Source of the DNA: Altericroceibacterium spongiae
GTDB taxonomy: Bacteria > Pseudomonadota > Alphaproteobacteria > Sphingomonadales > Sphingomonadaceae
DNA length: 64,000 bases
Assembly: GCF_003610805.1 (NCBI RefSeq)
Contig: NZ_RAPF01000003.1
Coordinates: 310,001 to 374,000, forward strand
Direction of reading: 5' to 3'
Under the pieces are notes generated by a model. It was given only the letters and a program-made list of their open reading frames with translations, was not told the DNA's origin and did no database searches. The translations under genes and the position numbers were made by a program. How positions within the stretch are numbered: the first letter of the stretch is position 1; each line of letters opens with the position of its first letter. Shown here piece by piece: positions 46,356 through 56,443 of this stretch.

Positions 46356-46667
46356 ATGGAAGCTCAGAATATCCGTATTCGCCTCAAGGCGTTCGATCAT
46401 CGCGTGCTTGACCAGGCAACTGGCGAAATCGCAGACACGGCCCGTCGCACGGGCGCTCTTATTCGGGGTCCTATTCCGCTCCCGACGCGTATCGAGAAAT
46501 TCACCGTGAACCGCGGTCCGCACATCGACAAGAAGTCGCGGGAACAGTTCGAAGTTCGCACATACAAGCGTCTGCTTGATATCGTGCAGCCCAACGCTCA
46601 GACGGTCGACGCGCTGATGAAGCTGGACCTCGCTGCGGGCGTCAATGTTGAAATCAAGCTGGCCTGA
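46356..46667 (+). CDS. rpsJ: 30S ribosomal protein S10
   Basis: A 103-residue S10 (NusE), which also joins the antitermination complex with NusB. It starts [20 protein letters not shown] and has [27 protein letters not shown] and the end [16 protein letters not shown]. It begins the S10 operon. It is separated from rplC by a long 263-nt structured gap, unlike the tight spacing of the other genes in this block. Confidence 0.98.
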   Translation: MEAQNIRIRLKAFDHRVLDQATGEIADTARRTGALIRGPIPLPTRIEKFTVNRGPHIDKKSREQFEVRTYKRLLDIVQPNAQTVDALMKLDLAAGVNVEIKLA

Positions 46668-46681
46668 GCCGGTTGATTTCC

Positions 46682-46908
46682 TCCCCATTTGGGAGTAACG
46701 GGCGGCCGTCCGATAACGGCCACGAGATTCCGCCGATTCATTTTCGGCTTCGCAGGTCGGACACAATGCGATTTGCGATATAGGGATACCGCCGGATTAT
46801 CCGGGTCTGCGTCCCCCGTCTGTTCTCTTTGGAGAACGTGCAGCCCGGACGGGGCGATGTATCATATTTTGGGCTGAGCACGCCTATGCGGGATGGGCCC
46901 GTATAGGC
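46682..46908 (+). promoter_or_regulatory. structured leader between rpsJ and rplC
   Basis: Successive hairpins: TCCC/GGGA (46682-46694); GGCCGT/ACGGCC (46704-46721); CCCCGTC/GACGGGG (46814-46820 with 46848-46854) enclosing GTTCTC/GAGAAC (46822-46837); and an 11-bp hairpin GCCTATGCGGG (46882-46892 with 46898-46908) next to the rplC site TGAGGAG. This fits a leader for ribosomal-protein feedback, or an RNA processing region. Confidence 0.5.
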
Positions 46909-46930
46909 CTCTGTTTGAGGAGATTGGATC

Positions 46931-47710
46931 ATGCGCACTGGCGTGATCGTGAAGAAAGTCGGGATGACCCGCCTCTTCCAGGATGATGGCAAGCATGTGC
47001 CTGTCACCGTTCTGGCGCTGGAGGATTGCCAGGTCGTTTCGCAGCGGACCGCAGAGCGTGACGGTTATGTCGCGCTTCAGGTCGGTGCAGGTGCAGCGAA
47101 ACAGAAGAACGTTGCGAAGCCGCAGCGCGAACATTTCGCCAAGGCCGAAGTGCCCCTGAAGATGAAGGTCGCTGAATTCCGGCTTGATAGCGAAGAAGCT
47201 TTCCTGCCTGTTGGGGCAACCATCAGCGCAGAACATTTCGTCACCGGTCAGAAGGTCGACATTACCGGCCATACCCAGGGTAAGGGCTTTGCCGGCGCGA
47301 TGAAGCGCTGGGGTTTCGGTGGTCTTCGTGCATCGCATGGTGTGTCGATTTCACACCGTTCGCACGGTTCGACCGGTAATCGTCAGGATCCGGGCCGCGT
47401 CTTCAAGAACAAGAAGATGGCTGGTCACATGGGTGATCGTCAGCGCACGCAGCAGAACCTCGAAGTGGTTCGCACCGATGCAGAGCGCGGCCTGATTTTC
47501 GTGAAGGGCTCGGTGCCCGGTGCGAAGAATGGCTGGTTGCTGATGCGCGATGCCGTGAAGCTGTCGCAGCCGGAAGAACTGCCGTTCCCCGGTGCGGTTG
47601 TCGACACGAAGGGTCCGGCCAGTGCCGCTGCGGACGAAGCGCCCGCAGCAGATCAGAACAATGCGGCAGAAGCGACAGACGCTTCGGCCGACGCAGGCAA
47701 GGAGGGCTGA
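46931..47710 (+). CDS. rplC: 50S ribosomal protein L3
   Basis: A 259-residue L3, which lies near the peptidyl-transferase centre. [27 protein letters not shown] and [15 protein letters not shown]…[26 protein letters not shown] (in part) are typical. It carries a C-terminal Ala/Asp-rich tail of about 35 residues ([17 protein letters not shown]…) not found in E. coli L3 (209), probably disordered. The SD is TGAGGAG. rplD starts 3 nt after its stop. Confidence 0.97.
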   Translation: MRTGVIVKKVGMTRLFQDDGKHVPVTVLALEDCQVVSQRTAERDGYVALQVGAGAAKQKNVAKPQREHFAKAEVPLKMKVAEFRLDSEEAFLPVGATISAEHFVTGQKVDITGHTQGKGFAGAMKRWGFGGLRASHGVSISHRSHGSTGNRQDPGRVFKNKKMAGHMGDRQRTQQNLEVVRTDAERGLIFVKGSVPGAKNGWLLMRDAVKLSQPEELPFPGAVVDTKGPASAAADEAPAADQNNAAEATDASADAGKEG

Positions 47711-47713
47711 TCC

Positions 47714-48337
47714 GTGAAGGTGAAGGTCCAGAAACTCGACGGGAAGGCCTCGGGCGATATCGAGCTCAATGACGCCGTTTTCGGTGTCGAGCCGCGCGCC
47801 GACATTCTCCATCGCGTTGTCACCTGGCAGCTCGAAAACCGTCGCGGCACAGCCCGTGCGGCACGCGAGCGCGGTGATGTGGCGCGTACCGGTAAAAAAT
47901 GGGGCCGCCAGAAAGGCAGCGGCGGCGCTCGTCACGGCGATCGTGCAGCACCCATTTTCATCGGTGGTGGTAAAGCTCATGGCCCCCGCAAGCGGGACTT
48001 CAATGTCTCGCTGAACAAGAAGATTCGTGCTCTCGGCCTCAAGATGGCCCTTTCGAGCAAGGCCCAGGACGGCCTGTTCGTAGTGGACAGTCTTGAACTG
48101 AAGGATGCCAAGACCAAGGCCCTGGCTGCTGCATTCGGTGCAGCCGGCTACAATGGCAAGGTTCTGGTGATCGACGGGGACGCGGTTGAAGACGGTTTCC
48201 GTATGGCAGCCGGCAACCTCGCCAACGTCAATGTCATGCCCGCCGCCGGTGCGAATGTTTACGACATTCTCAAGCATGACACGCTGGTGCTGACCCGCGC
48301 AGCGGTCGAAAAACTGGAGGCGCGGTTCAATGGCTAA
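47714..48337 (+). CDS. rplD: 50S ribosomal protein L4
   Basis: A 207-residue L4, which lines the exit tunnel; in E. coli it is also the S10 operon repressor. The start is GTG, 3 nt after rplC. Typical segments are [47 protein letters not shown] and [17 protein letters not shown]. The end overlaps rplW by 8 nt. The structured rpsJ-rplC gap could be its regulatory target, which is inference. Confidence 0.97.
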   Translation: MKVKVQKLDGKASGDIELNDAVFGVEPRADILHRVVTWQLENRRGTARAARERGDVARTGKKWGRQKGSGGARHGDRAAPIFIGGGKAHGPRKRDFNVSLNKKIRALGLKMALSSKAQDGLFVVDSLELKDAKTKALAAAFGAAGYNGKVLVIDGDAVEDGFRMAAGNLANVNVMPAAGANVYDILKHDTLVLTRAAVEKLEARFNG

Positions 48338-48638
48338 AAAGCAGGAAATCGACGCACGTCATTACGACGTGATCCTTGCTCCGCACATCACCGAAAAGGC
48401 AACGCTGCTTTCCGAGCACAATGCTGTGGTTTTCAAGGTCGCCAACACCGCGACCAAGCCGCAGATCAAGGAAGCGGTTGAAGCTCTGTTCGATGTGAAG
48501 GTCACGGGTGTGAACACCATCGTGCAGAAGGGCAAGTCGAAGCGCTGGCGGGGGCTTCCCTATAAGCGCACGGACGTCAAAAAGGCTGTTGTCACGCTGG
48601 CCGAAGGCCAGTCGATTGACATCACCAGCGGTATCTGA
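48330..48638 (+). CDS. rplW: 50S ribosomal protein L23
   Basis: A 102-residue L23 at the tunnel exit, docking site for trigger factor and [19 protein letters not shown] and [29 protein letters not shown] are characteristic. It overlaps the rplD end by 8 nt, implying coupled translation. Confidence 0.97.
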   Translation: MAKKQEIDARHYDVILAPHITEKATLLSEHNAVVFKVANTATKPQIKEAVEALFDVKVTGVNTIVQKGKSKRWRGLPYKRTDVKKAVVTLAEGQSIDITSGI

Positions 48639-48650
48639 GGCTAGAAAAAG

Positions 48651-49487
48651 ATGGCACTCAAGAACTATAAACCGACGAGCCCCGCACGCCGCGGCCTCAT
48701 CCTCGTCGACAAGTCCGGGCTCTATAAGGGCAAACCGGTCAAGTCGCTGACGGAAGGTAAGCGCAAGACCGGTGGCCGTAACAATAAGGGCCATGTCACT
48801 TCGCGCGGCATTGGCGGCGGTCACAAGCAGAAATATCGCTATGTCGACTTCAAGCGTCGCAAATGGGACGTTGAAGGCACGATCGAGCGCATCGAATACG
48901 ATCCCAACCGGACCGCATTCATCGCGCTGGTGAAGTATGATGACGGCGAACTGGCTTACATCATTGCACCGCAGCGCGTTCAGGCCGGCGACAAGGTCGT
49001 GGCCGGCGAGAAGGTCGATGTGAAACCGGGCAATGCGATGCTCCTGTCGCAGATGCCGGTCGGCACCATTTGCCACAATGTGGAAATGAAGCCGGGCAAG
49101 GGCGGCCAGATCGCTCGCTCCGCCGGCTCCTATGTCCAGTTGGTCGGCCGTGACCGCGGTCTGGTGATCGTTCGCCTGAACTCGGGTGAACAGCGTTACC
49201 TGCGTGGTGACTGCATGGGGACGGTTGGCGCCGTGTCCAATCCCGACAACACCAACACGACGCTGGCCAAGGCCGGTCGCCGCCGTTGGATGGGTAAGCG
49301 TCCGCTGACCCGCGGTGTTGCGAAAAACCCGGTCGATCACCCCCATGGTGGTGGTGAAGGCCGTACGTCCGGTGGTCGTCATCCTGTGACGCCATGGGGT
49401 AAGCCCACCAAGGGCGCCCGGACCCGCAACAACAAGCAGACGGACAAAATGATCATCCGTTCGCGCCACGCGAAGAAGAAGAGGTAA
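48651..49487 (+). CDS. rplB: 50S ribosomal protein L2
   Basis: A 278-residue L2, needed for subunit joining and peptidyl transfer. [15 protein letters not shown] at the start, [15 protein letters not shown] near 55, and the conserved [29 protein letters not shown] (in part) with the essential His near residue 230. Length is standard. Confidence 0.98.
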   Translation: MALKNYKPTSPARRGLILVDKSGLYKGKPVKSLTEGKRKTGGRNNKGHVTSRGIGGGHKQKYRYVDFKRRKWDVEGTIERIEYDPNRTAFIALVKYDDGELAYIIAPQRVQAGDKVVAGEKVDVKPGNAMLLSQMPVGTICHNVEMKPGKGGQIARSAGSYVQLVGRDRGLVIVRLNSGEQRYLRGDCMGTVGAVSNPDNTNTTLAKAGRRRWMGKRPLTRGVAKNPVDHPHGGGEGRTSGGRHPVTPWGKPTKGARTRNNKQTDKMIIRSRHAKKKR

Positions 49488-49493
49488 TCGAAC

Positions 49494-49769
49494 ATGGCAC
49501 GTTCCGTCTGGAAAGGTCCGTTCGTCGATCTCCACCTGCTGAAGAAAGCGCAGGAAGCGCAGGAAAATGGTGGGCGTGGTGCGATCAAGACATGGTCGCG
49601 TCGCTCGACGATATTGCCGGACTTTGTTGGTCTGACGTTCAGCGTCTATAATGGCCACAAATTCATCCCCGTTTCGGTCAGTGAAGAAATGGTCGGCCAC
49701 AAGCTTGGTGAATTTGCGCCCACGCGCAGTTTCCCGGGCCACGCAGCCGACAAGAAGGGTAAGCGCTGA
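49494..49769 (+). CDS. rpsS: 30S ribosomal protein S19
   Basis: A 91-residue S19 of the 30S head. [45 protein letters not shown] and [18 protein letters not shown] are diagnostic. The stop overlaps the rplV start (TGATG), and rplB lies 6 nt upstream. Confidence 0.97.
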   Translation: MARSVWKGPFVDLHLLKKAQEAQENGGRGAIKTWSRRSTILPDFVGLTFSVYNGHKFIPVSVSEEMVGHKLGEFAPTRSFPGHAADKKGKR

Positions 49770-50146
49770 TGAGTAAGCAGAAAGCACCCCGTCGCGTTGC
49801 CGACAATGAGGCGCTGGCTGTCGGAACCACGATTCGTGGTTCCGCACAGAAGCTGAACCTCGTCGCCGGTCTTATCCGTGGCAAGAAGGCTGAAGAAGCT
49901 TTGAACATCCTCAGCTTCTCCAAGCGGGCAATGGCCAAGGATGCGCATAAGGTTCTCGCCTCTGCCATCGCCAATGCCGAGAATAATCACAATCTCGATG
50001 TCGATGCCCTGGTCGTTGCCGAGGCAAGCGTCGGGAAGTCGATCACCATGAAGCGTTTCCACACGCGGGGCCGTGGTAAATCCACGCGCATCCTCAAGCC
50101 GTTCAGCCGGCTGCGCATCGTGGTTCGCGAAGTCGAGGAGGCCTGA
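49769..50146 (+). CDS. rplV: 50S ribosomal protein L22
   Basis: A 125-residue L22, whose beta-hairpin narrows the exit tunnel. [45 protein letters not shown] (in part) and the hairpin [20 protein letters not shown] with RLRIVVRE are normal. Translation is coupled with rpsS by a 1-nt overlap, and rpsC starts 3 nt after the stop. Confidence 0.97.
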   Translation: MSKQKAPRRVADNEALAVGTTIRGSAQKLNLVAGLIRGKKAEEALNILSFSKRAMAKDAHKVLASAIANAENNHNLDVDALVVAEASVGKSITMKRFHTRGRGKSTRILKPFSRLRIVVREVEEA

Positions 50147-50149
50147 TCG

Positions 50150-50845
50150 ATGGGTCAAAAGAGCAATCCGATCGGCCTGCGCCTGCAGATCAACCGTACC
50201 TGGGATAGCCGCTGGTATGCGGAAGGTCAGGATTATGGCCGTCTGCTGAAAGAAGATATCGAGATCCGCAAGCACATCATGAAGTCGGTGCCGCAGGCAG
50301 CGATTTCCAAGGTGGTGATCGAGCGTCCGGCCAAATTGTGCCGTATCTCGATCTATGCGGCCCGTCCCGGTGTCATCATCGGTAAGAAGGGTGCGGATAT
50401 CGAAAAGCTTCGCAAGAAGCTCTCTTCGATGACGTCGAGCGAAGTGAAGCTGAACATCGTTGAAATCCGCAAGCCGGAAATCGATGCGAAGCTCGTCGCT
50501 CAGGGTGTGGCCGATCAGCTGATCCGCCGCGTGGCTTTCCGCCGTGCCATGAAGCGCGCTGTGCAGTCTGCACTTCGCCTTGGCGCGGAAGGCATCAAGA
50601 TCGTTTGCGGCGGCCGTCTCGGCGGCGCTGAAATCGCTCGTGTCGAATGGTATCGCGAAGGTCGCGTTCCGCTTCACACGCTGCGTGCAAATGTCGATTA
50701 TGCCGAAGCCGAAGCACTGACCGCCTACGGGATTATCGGTATCAAGGTCTGGATTTTCAAAGGTGAAATCCTCGGCCACGATCCGATGGCCCAGGATCGC
50801 CTCATGATGGAAGCCCAGACCTCTGGCGTCCGTCCGGCGCGTTGA
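50150..50845 (+). CDS. rpsC: 30S ribosomal protein S3
   Basis: A 231-residue S3 at the mRNA entry site, with mRNA helicase activity together with S4. [23 protein letters not shown] at the start, the KH motif [15 protein letters not shown] near 75, and the C-terminal [36 protein letters not shown] (in part). Length is standard. Confidence 0.98.
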   Translation: MGQKSNPIGLRLQINRTWDSRWYAEGQDYGRLLKEDIEIRKHIMKSVPQAAISKVVIERPAKLCRISIYAARPGVIIGKKGADIEKLRKKLSSMTSSEVKLNIVEIRKPEIDAKLVAQGVADQLIRRVAFRRAMKRAVQSALRLGAEGIKIVCGGRLGGAEIARVEWYREGRVPLHTLRANVDYAEAEALTAYGIIGIKVWIFKGEILGHDPMAQDRLMMEAQTSGVRPAR

Positions 50846-50865
50846 TCTGGAGCTGAGTAAGAGCA

Positions 50866-51300
50866 ATGCTGCAACCGAAAAAAACCAAGTTCCGCAAGGC
50901 GTTCAAGGGTAAGATCCATGGCAACGCCAAAGGCGGTACGACACTCAATTTCGGTTCCTACGGCCTGAAGGCCCTGGAACCAGAACGTGTCACCTCGCGT
51001 CAGATCGAAGCGGCTCGCCGTGCGATCACGCGCCACATCAAGCGTCAGGGTCGTCTCTGGATCCGTGTCTTCCCGGATGTGCCGGTTTCCAAGAAACCTG
51101 CCGAAGTCCGTCAGGGTAAAGGCAAGGGTTCGGTCGAATACTGGGCCGCTCGGGTTAAGCCGGGTCGGATCATGTTCGAACTCGATGGCGTTCCCGGCCC
51201 GCTTGCTGCAGCCGCTTTCGAGCGTGCTGCCATGAAGCTGCCGATCAAAACCAAAGTTGTTGCCCGTCTCGGTGACAACTCGCATCGGGAGGGCGAATAA
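50866..51300 (+). CDS. rplP: 50S ribosomal protein L16
   Basis: A 144-residue L16 that positions A-site t[56 protein letters not shown] and [22 protein letters not shown] are typical; the Arg in [10 protein letters not shown] is the residue hydroxylated in E. coli. It overlaps rpmC by one base. Confidence 0.97.
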   Translation: MLQPKKTKFRKAFKGKIHGNAKGGTTLNFGSYGLKALEPERVTSRQIEAARRAITRHIKRQGRLWIRVFPDVPVSKKPAEVRQGKGKGSVEYWAARVKPGRIMFELDGVPGPLAAAAFERAAMKLPIKTKVVARLGDNSHREGE

Positions 51301-51500
51301 TGTCCAAGGTGGAAGACCTGCGCGCCAAGACCGACGATCAGCTTAGCGCTGCTCTGGTCGAACTGAAGCGCGAACAGTTCAACCTTCGCTTCCAGGCCGC
51401 GACGAACCAGCTGGAACGTCCCGCCCGGATCAAGGAAGTCCGTCGCGAGATCGCCCGGATCAAGACTCTTGCGGGCGAGCGTGCCCGCAACAAGGCTTAA
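51300..51500 (+). CDS. rpmC: 50S ribosomal protein L29
   Basis: A 66-residue L29 at the tunnel exit, a helical hairpin. [30 protein letters not shown] and [15 protein letters not shown] are typical. Its start overlaps the rplP stop, and rpsQ starts 10 nt on. Confidence 0.96.
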   Translation: MSKVEDLRAKTDDQLSAALVELKREQFNLRFQAATNQLERPARIKEVRREIARIKTLAGERARNKA

Positions 51501-51510
51501 GGAGCACACG

Positions 51511-51780
51511 ATGCCCAAGCGTATCCTTACCGGAACCGTGGTCTCCGACAAGACCGACAAAACCGTCACCGTGCTGGTGGAACGGAAGGTGAAGCACCCG
51601 CTTTACGGGAAGATCATCCGTCGTTCGAAAAAGTACCATGCGCATGACGAAGACAATGCCTATGCGGTAGGCGAAAAGGTTCGCATCGAGGAGACCAAAC
51701 CGATCTCCAAGACCAAGACCTGGAAAGTACTCGACCGCATTCAGGGTGGAGAGATCGCAGCCGTCGAAGCCGACGTCTGA
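51511..51780 (+). CDS. rpsQ: 30S ribosomal protein S17
   Basis: An 89-residue S17, an OB-fold 16S binder. [35 protein letters not shown] (in part) and KKYHAHDE are typical. ATG 51511 has AGGAG at good spacing; the longer frame reads into rpmC and is not used. It is the last gene of the S10-type group; a 167-nt structured gap follows. Confidence 0.97.
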   Translation: MPKRILTGTVVSDKTDKTVTVLVERKVKHPLYGKIIRRSKKYHAHDEDNAYAVGEKVRIEETKPISKTKTWKVLDRIQGGEIAAVEADV

Positions 51781-51788
51781 ATCTTTCC

Positions 51789-51883
51789 GGGTCTATAGTG
51801 CGAAAAGGGGGTTCCCCTCCGGCTCGTGTCCGCTATAGGCCCACCCGATCAAAAACATGATGGGCATGCGCCCGTCATGTTTT
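51789..51883 (+). promoter_or_regulatory. structured gap at the S10/spc operon border
   Basis: GGGTCTATAG (from 51789) pairs with CTATAGGCCC (to about 51843) around an inner AGGGG/CCCCT hairpin. Next, AAAACATGATGGGC (51852-51865) pairs with GCCCGTCATGTTTT (51870-51883) around ATGC, one G-U pair, with a T-run in the right arm. The second hairpin can act as an attenuator or terminator before rplN. Confidence 0.55.
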
Positions 51884-51947
51884 GACGTAAGCGTTTTTGG
51901 AACTGCCGGACTGGTTCCGGCAAGCCTAACGAGAAGGAACCGGATCG

Positions 51948-52316
51948 ATGATCCAGATGCAATCCAATCTCGACGTCGCGGATAATAGCGGCGCAAAGCG
52001 CGTCCAGTGCATCAAGGTACTGGGCGGGTCCAAGCGTCGCACCGCCAGCGTCGGTGACGTGATCGTCGTCTCCGTAAAGGAGGCGCAGCCACGCGCTCGC
52101 GTGAAGAAGGGTGACGTGCATCGCGCCGTTATCGTTCGCACGCGCAAGGATGTTCGCCGCCCCGATGGCAGCGTCATTCGTTTTGACAGCAATGCCGCAG
52201 TTCTCGTCAATAAGAACGAAGAACCGATCGGCACCCGTATCTTCGGCCCGGTGGTGCGCGAATTGCGCTCCAAGGGCTTCATGAAGATCATTTCGCTTGC
52301 TCCGGAGGTGCTGTAA
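51948..52316 (+). CDS. rplN: 50S ribosomal protein L14
   Basis: A 122-residue L14 at the subunit interface. [31 protein letters not shown] at the start (in part), [24 protein letters not shown] and [12 protein letters not shown] are typical. It is the first gene of the spc group. It overlaps rplX by one base (TAATG). Confidence 0.98.
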   Translation: MIQMQSNLDVADNSGAKRVQCIKVLGGSKRRTASVGDVIVVSVKEAQPRARVKKGDVHRAVIVRTRKDVRRPDGSVIRFDSNAAVLVNKNEEPIGTRIFGPVVRELRSKGFMKIISLAPEVL

Positions 52317-52636
52317 TGGCTGCCGCTAAGATCAAGAAGGGTGACCAGGTCGTCGTTCTGTCCGGCAAGGATAAGGGCCGCACCGGTACGGTGATGCAGG
52401 TTCTGCCCAAAGCGGGCAAGATCGTGGTGGATGGCGTTAATGTCGCTGCCCGTCATCGCAAGCCGACCCAGATGAACCCGCAGGGTGGCATCGATCGTGC
52501 ACCCGCTCCGATGGCGATCTCCAAAGTGGCGGTCGCCGATCCGAAGGATGGCAAACCGACTCGCGTCCGCTTTGAAGAGCGTGATGGCAAGAAGATCCGT
52601 ATTGCCGTGAAATCCGGGGAGGCCATCGATGGCTGA
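52316..52636 (+). CDS. rplX: 50S ribosomal protein L24
   Basis: A 106-residue L24, an early 50S assembly protein. The KOW motif [22 protein letters not shown] is at residues 5-26, and [20 protein letters not shown] follows. It overlaps rplN by 1 nt and rplE by 8 nt. Confidence 0.97.
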   Translation: MAAAKIKKGDQVVVLSGKDKGRTGTVMQVLPKAGKIVVDGVNVAARHRKPTQMNPQGGIDRAPAPMAISKVAVADPKDGKPTRVRFEERDGKKIRIAVKSGEAIDG

Positions 52637-53210
52637 TTCATATACTCCGCGTCTCAGGCAGCGCTATGACGAGGAAATCGTCAAGGCAATGACCGAGAAA
52701 TTCGGTTACAAGAACCGTCTCGAAGTTCCCAAGCTGGAAAAGATCACGCTCAATATGGGTGTTGGTGAAGCCAGCCAGGACAAGAAGAAGGTTCAGACGG
52801 CTGCCGAGGAAATGGAACTGATCGCCGGTCAGAAGCCGGTTATCACTCGTGCAAAGAAGTCAATCGCGCAGTTCAAGCTGCGTGAAGGTATGCCGATCGG
52901 CTGCAAGGTGACCTTGCGTCGTGAGCGTATGTACGAATTCCTCGACCGTCTTGTGACCATCGCGATGCCCCGTATTCGCGACTTCCGCGGCCTCAATACG
53001 AAAAGCTTCGATGGCCGTGGCAATTATGCGATGGGTCTCAAGGAACAGATCATTTTTCCTGAGATCAGCTACGATCGTATCGAGAAAGTGCGTGGCATGG
53101 ACATCATCGTCACCACCACCGCTAAAACCGATGAGGAAGCCCGCGAACTGCTTCGTCTGTTCGGTTTCCCGTTCCCTGCCGATGAGCAGGCCGAAAAGGA
53201 AGCGGCATAA
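52629..53210 (+). CDS. rplE: 50S ribosomal protein L5
   Basis: A 193-residue L5 that binds 5S rRNA and contacts P-site t[39 protein letters not shown] (in part), [30 protein letters not shown] and [24 protein letters not shown] are typical. The last 10 residues ([10 protein letters not shown]) are an acidic tail. Confidence 0.97.
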   Translation: MADSYTPRLRQRYDEEIVKAMTEKFGYKNRLEVPKLEKITLNMGVGEASQDKKKVQTAAEEMELIAGQKPVITRAKKSIAQFKLREGMPIGCKVTLRRERMYEFLDRLVTIAMPRIRDFRGLNTKSFDGRGNYAMGLKEQIIFPEISYDRIEKVRGMDIIVTTTAKTDEEARELLRLFGFPFPADEQAEKEAA

Positions 53211-53236
53211 GCCGCTAGGAAGAGAGCTTAAGTCCA

Positions 53237-53542
53237 ATGGCGAAACTGAGTTCGATCAACAAGAACGAGCGCCGCAAGCAGCTCGTTAAGAAATACGCAG
53301 CGAAATACGCCAAGCTGAAGGCTATTGCCGACGATGAATCGCTCGACGAAACCGAGCGTCTTCTGGCACGCCTGAAGATGGCGGAAATCCCGCGTAATGC
53401 GAACCCGACCCGTGTGCGCAACCGTTGCGCCACCACCGGCCGTCCCCGCGGTTATTACCGCAAGTTCGGCTTGAACCGTATCGAACTGCGCGATCTGGCT
53501 AATAAAGGCCTGATCCCTGGCGTTACCAAGTCGAGCTGGTGA
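53237..53542 (+). CDS. rpsN: 30S ribosomal protein S14 (zinc-free type)
   Basis: A 101-residue S14 of the long type without the CxxC zinc motif. [60 protein letters not shown] (in part) are typical. It lies 26 nt after rplE and 11 nt before rpsH. Confidence 0.97.
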   Translation: MAKLSSINKNERRKQLVKKYAAKYAKLKAIADDESLDETERLLARLKMAEIPRNANPTRVRNRCATTGRPRGYYRKFGLNRIELRDLANKGLIPGVTKSSW

Positions 53543-53553
53543 GGATCTGACAG

Positions 53554-53949
53554 ATGGCTATGACCGATCCCCTGGGTGATATGCTCACCCGTATCCGCAA
53601 CGGCCAGCAGGCAAAGAAGGACTCCGTCCTGTCGCCTGCCAGCAAGCTGCGTGCAAATGTGCTTGAAGTTCTGAAGCGTGAAGGCTTCATTCGTGGTTAT
53701 TCGGAAGATGCCACCGGCAAGCATCCCGCACTGCGGATCGAACTGAAATATTTCGAGGGCGAACCTGCTATCAAGTATGTCGCCCGTGTCTCCAAGCCGG
53801 GGCGCCGTGTCTATTCGGGCAGTAAAGAACTCCCGAATGTGCGTGGCGGTCTTGGCATCACCATCGTCTCGACACCGCGTGGCGTGCTTTCCGATGCGGA
53901 AGCGCGTGCAAGCAATGTCGGTGGCGAAGTGCTGGCGGAGGTGTTCTGA
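53554..53949 (+). CDS. rpsH: 30S ribosomal protein S8
   Basis: A 131-residue S8, a central 16S binder and in E. coli the spc operon repressor. [20 protein letters not shown] at the start and the C-terminal [33 protein letters not shown] (in part) are typical. It overlaps the rplF start by one base (TGATG). Confidence 0.97.
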   Translation: MAMTDPLGDMLTRIRNGQQAKKDSVLSPASKLRANVLEVLKREGFIRGYSEDATGKHPALRIELKYFEGEPAIKYVARVSKPGRRVYSGSKELPNVRGGLGITIVSTPRGVLSDAEARASNVGGEVLAEVF

Positions 53950-54482
53950 TGAGCCGCATCGGTAAAAAACCGGTAGCGATCCCCAATGGCGTGACCGCCA
54001 AGATCGAAAGCGGGATCCTGACCGTCAAAGGTCCGAAAGGTACGTTGACGCTGGGTTTGTCGGACGAAGTGACCTATGATTTGCAGGACGACAAGATCGC
54101 TGTGAATCCGCTGGATAATTCCAAGAAGGCCCGGTCCTTCTGGGGTATGCAGCGCACGCTCGTTGCCAATCTGGTTGACGGTGTGACCGAAGGCTACACG
54201 AAGACGCTGGAAATTTCCGGTGTTGGCTATCGTGCACAGCTCAAGGGTAAGGTGCTTAACCTTCAGCTCGGTTTCAGCCACGATGTCGATCTCGACATCC
54301 CGGAAGGCATCGACGTGAAGTGCCCGGATCAGACCACCGTTGAAATCAGCGGTATCGACAAGCAGGCCGTGGGCCAGTTTGCCGCCGAAATCCGGCGCTG
54401 GCGGACGCCCGAACCCTATAAGGGCAAGGGTATCAAATATCGCGGCGAGTATATCTTCCGCAAGGAAGGGAAGAAGAAGTAA
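53949..54482 (+). CDS. rplF: 50S ribosomal protein L6
   Basis: A 177-residue L6 near the factor-binding site. [30 protein letters not shown] at the start (in part), and the signature [24 protein letters not shown] near the end. Coupled with rpsH; rplR begins one base after its stop. Confidence 0.97.
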   Translation: MSRIGKKPVAIPNGVTAKIESGILTVKGPKGTLTLGLSDEVTYDLQDDKIAVNPLDNSKKARSFWGMQRTLVANLVDGVTEGYTKTLEISGVGYRAQLKGKVLNLQLGFSHDVDLDIPEGIDVKCPDQTTVEISGIDKQAVGQFAAEIRRWRTPEPYKGKGIKYRGEYIFRKEGKKK

Positions 54483-54483
54483 G

Positions 54484-54828
54484 ATGGCAAAGCTTTCTCT
54501 TTTCGAACGCCGTCGCCGTCGTGTGCGGACTGCCCTCAAGGCGCGCGGTTCCAACCGTCCCCGTCTGTCGGTGCATCGCACCGGCCGGCATATCTATGCT
54601 CAGGTGATCGACGATGCGGAAGGCCGCACTGTGGCCGCTGCTTCCACGCTCGGCGTGAAAAGCTCGGGCGCGAATGTCGATGCTGCGCAGCAGGTCGGCA
54701 AGGATATCGCCGAAGCCGCCAAGAAGGCGGGCGTAACCTCCGTCGTGTTCGATCGCGGCGGTTACCTCTTCCATGGTCGCGTCAAGGCGCTGGCCGACGC
54801 CGCTCGTGAAGGCGGGCTGGAGTTCTGA
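54484..54828 (+). CDS. rplR: 50S ribosomal protein L18
   Basis: A 114-residue L18 that binds 5S r[44 protein letters not shown] and [26 protein letters not shown] are typical. The true start is ATG 54484, 1 nt after rplF; the longer frame reads through rplF. The stop overlaps the rpsE start (TGATG). Confidence 0.97.
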   Translation: MAKLSLFERRRRRVRTALKARGSNRPRLSVHRTGRHIYAQVIDDAEGRTVAAASTLGVKSSGANVDAAQQVGKDIAEAAKKAGVTSVVFDRGGYLFHGRVKALADAAREGGLEF

Positions 54829-55604
54829 TGATGGCTGACGAAAACAACACCCAGGAAACCCAGGTGGATAACGCCGGCTCCACGCCGACCCCCACCACCG
54901 CTTCGACCGAAGCTGCCGACAATCAGTCCGCAGCTGGTGGCGCACAGCCGCAGCAGCGTGAAAACAACAATCGCGGCGGCCGTGGCCGTGGCGGGCGTGA
55001 CGATCGCGGTGGCCGTGGTCGTGGGCGTGGTCGCGACGATCGTCGCGGTCGCAACCAGGACGAGGACGGTGAAGAGCTGATCGAAAAGCTCGTTCACATC
55101 AACCGCGTTTCGAAGACTGTGAAGGGCGGTAAGCGCTTCGGTTTCGCAGCGCTGGTCGTCGTCGGCGATGGTAAGGGCCGCGTCGGTTTCGGTCATGGCA
55201 AGGCACGCGAAGTGCCTGAAGCGATCACCAAGGCGACTGCTTCTGCCAAGAAGAAGATGATGCGCGTTCCGCTGAAGGAAGGCCGCACCCTGCATCATGA
55301 CGGCAAGGGCCGTTTCGGTGCCGGGAAGGTCAATGTCCGCACGGCCCCTCCGGGGACCGGTATTATTGCGGGTGGTCCGATGCGTGCCGTCTTCGAAAGC
55401 CTCGGCGTTGCCGATGTGGTGACCAAATCGGTCGGCACGTCCAACCCGTACAACATGATCCGCGCCACCTTCGACGCACTGGGCAATCAGACTTCTCCGA
55501 AATCGGTTGCACAGCGTCGCGGCAAGAAGGTCGCAGACCTGCTTGGTCGTGGCGGTGCGAATGAAGCCGAGGCGGAAGCCGAAGCGGCTGCGATCGCGGA
55601 GTAA
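54828..55604 (+). CDS. rpsE: 30S ribosomal protein S5 with an RGG-rich N-terminal extension
   Basis: The conserved S5 part (fidelity, spectinomycin loop) begins near residue 83 at [32 protein letters not shown]. Before it lies an extra ~80 residues: an acidic, Asn/Gln/Thr-rich part (1-48), then an RGG/RG repeat block (49-75: [17 protein letters not shown] and on). E. coli S5 has 166 residues against 258 here. A short C-terminal Ala/Glu tail is also present. ATG 54828 overlaps the rplR stop; ATG 54831 is an equal alternative. The RGG block may add RNA contacts; that is inference. Confidence 0.96.
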   Translation: MMADENNTQETQVDNAGSTPTPTTASTEAADNQSAAGGAQPQQRENNNRGGRGRGGRDDRGGRGRGRGRDDRRGRNQDEDGEELIEKLVHINRVSKTVKGGKRFGFAALVVVGDGKGRVGFGHGKAREVPEAITKATASAKKKMMRVPLKEGRTLHHDGKGRFGAGKVNVRTAPPGTGIIAGGPMRAVFESLGVADVVTKSVGTSNPYNMIRATFDALGNQTSPKSVAQRRGKKVADLLGRGGANEAEAEAEAAAIAE

Positions 55605-55610
55605 ATCATC

Positions 55611-55787
55611 ATGGCGAAGATCAAGATCAAGCAAATCGGCTCGCCGATCCGTCGGCCCGAATCCCAGAAGAAGATTCTGGTCGGTCTGGGCCTGGGCAAG
55701 ATGCACCGGGTTGTCGAAGTCGAAGATACGCCGGAAGTGCGTGGCGCCATCGCCAAGCTTCCGCACATGGTTGAAGTGGTCGGATAA
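55611..55787 (+). CDS. rpmD: 50S ribosomal protein L30
   Basis: A 58-residue L30. [50 protein letters not shown] and the end MVEVVG match the family. ATG 55611 is 6 nt after the rpsE stop. It is followed 25 nt later by a strong terminator, so it may end a transcript. Confidence 0.97.
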   Translation: MAKIKIKQIGSPIRRPESQKKILVGLGLGKMHRVVEVEDTPEVRGAIAKLPHMVEVVG

Positions 55788-55812
55788 GCCTCTTCTGCCG
55801 GATCAGATCAGG

Positions 55813-55845
55813 AAAGCCCCGGGTGCAGGTCCGGGGCTTTTCAGT
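55813..55845 (+). terminator. strong terminator inside the spc operon (rpmD-rplO)
   Basis: AAAGCCCCGG (55813-55822) pairs perfectly with CCGGGGCTTT (55831-55840) around an 8-nt loop, followed by T. It lies between rpmD and rplO, where most bacteria have no terminator. Confidence 0.8.
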
Positions 55846-55960
55846 TTAAGGAACGGGCGCAATTCGCTTTTCCTTATAACGGGGCTTCACAAGGGGTGCG
55901 AAACCTCTTATGCGGCCCACTTCCCAACAAGCGCGAACCAAAGCGAAAGCGAGTGCAATT

Positions 55961-56443
55961 ATGAAACTGAATGATATCCGTGACAATTCCGGTGCCCGTA
56001 AATCCCGCATGCGTGTGGGCCGCGGTATCGGTTCGGGCAAAGGCAAGACCTCCGCACGCGGTCAGAAGGGCCAGAAGAGCCGTTCGGGCGTTGCTGTAAA
56101 GGGTTTCGAAGGCGGTCAGATGCCGCTTCACATGCGTCTGCCGAAGCGCGGTTTCAACAATCCGTTCGGCAAGGACTATGCCGAGGTGAATCTGGGCATG
56201 ATCCAGAAGTTCATCGACTCGGGCAAGCTGGATGCCGGTCAAACGATCGATCACGACGCTTTGAAGGCCGCCGGCCTCGCTCGTGGTGGTAAGGATGGCG
56301 TCCGTCTTCTCGGTAAGGGTGAACTTACCGCCAAGGCTAATTTCAAGGTCGCCGGTGCGTCTAAAGGCGCCGTTGCTGCCGTTGAAAAGGCTGGTGGTTC
56401 GGTTGAAGTGACCGCACCCAAAAAGGCAGCTGCTGCCGAATAA
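55961..56443 (+). CDS. rplO: 50S ribosomal protein L15
   Basis: A 160-residue L15. [43 protein letters not shown] (in part) and [20 protein letters not shown] are typical. The start is ATG 55961; 17 upstream codons are not conserved. It ends in a short Lys/Ala tail. It is separated from rpmD by 173 nt with a terminator, so it probably has its own promoter together with secY and adk. Between its stop and secY is a GTGGGCGG/CCGCCCAC hairpin (56457-56485). Confidence 0.97.
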   Translation: MKLNDIRDNSGARKSRMRVGRGIGSGKGKTSARGQKGQKSRSGVAVKGFEGGQMPLHMRLPKRGFNNPFGKDYAEVNLGMIQKFIDSGKLDAGQTIDHDALKAAGLARGGKDGVRLLGKGELTAKANFKVAGASKGAVAAVEKAGGSVEVTAPKKAAAAE

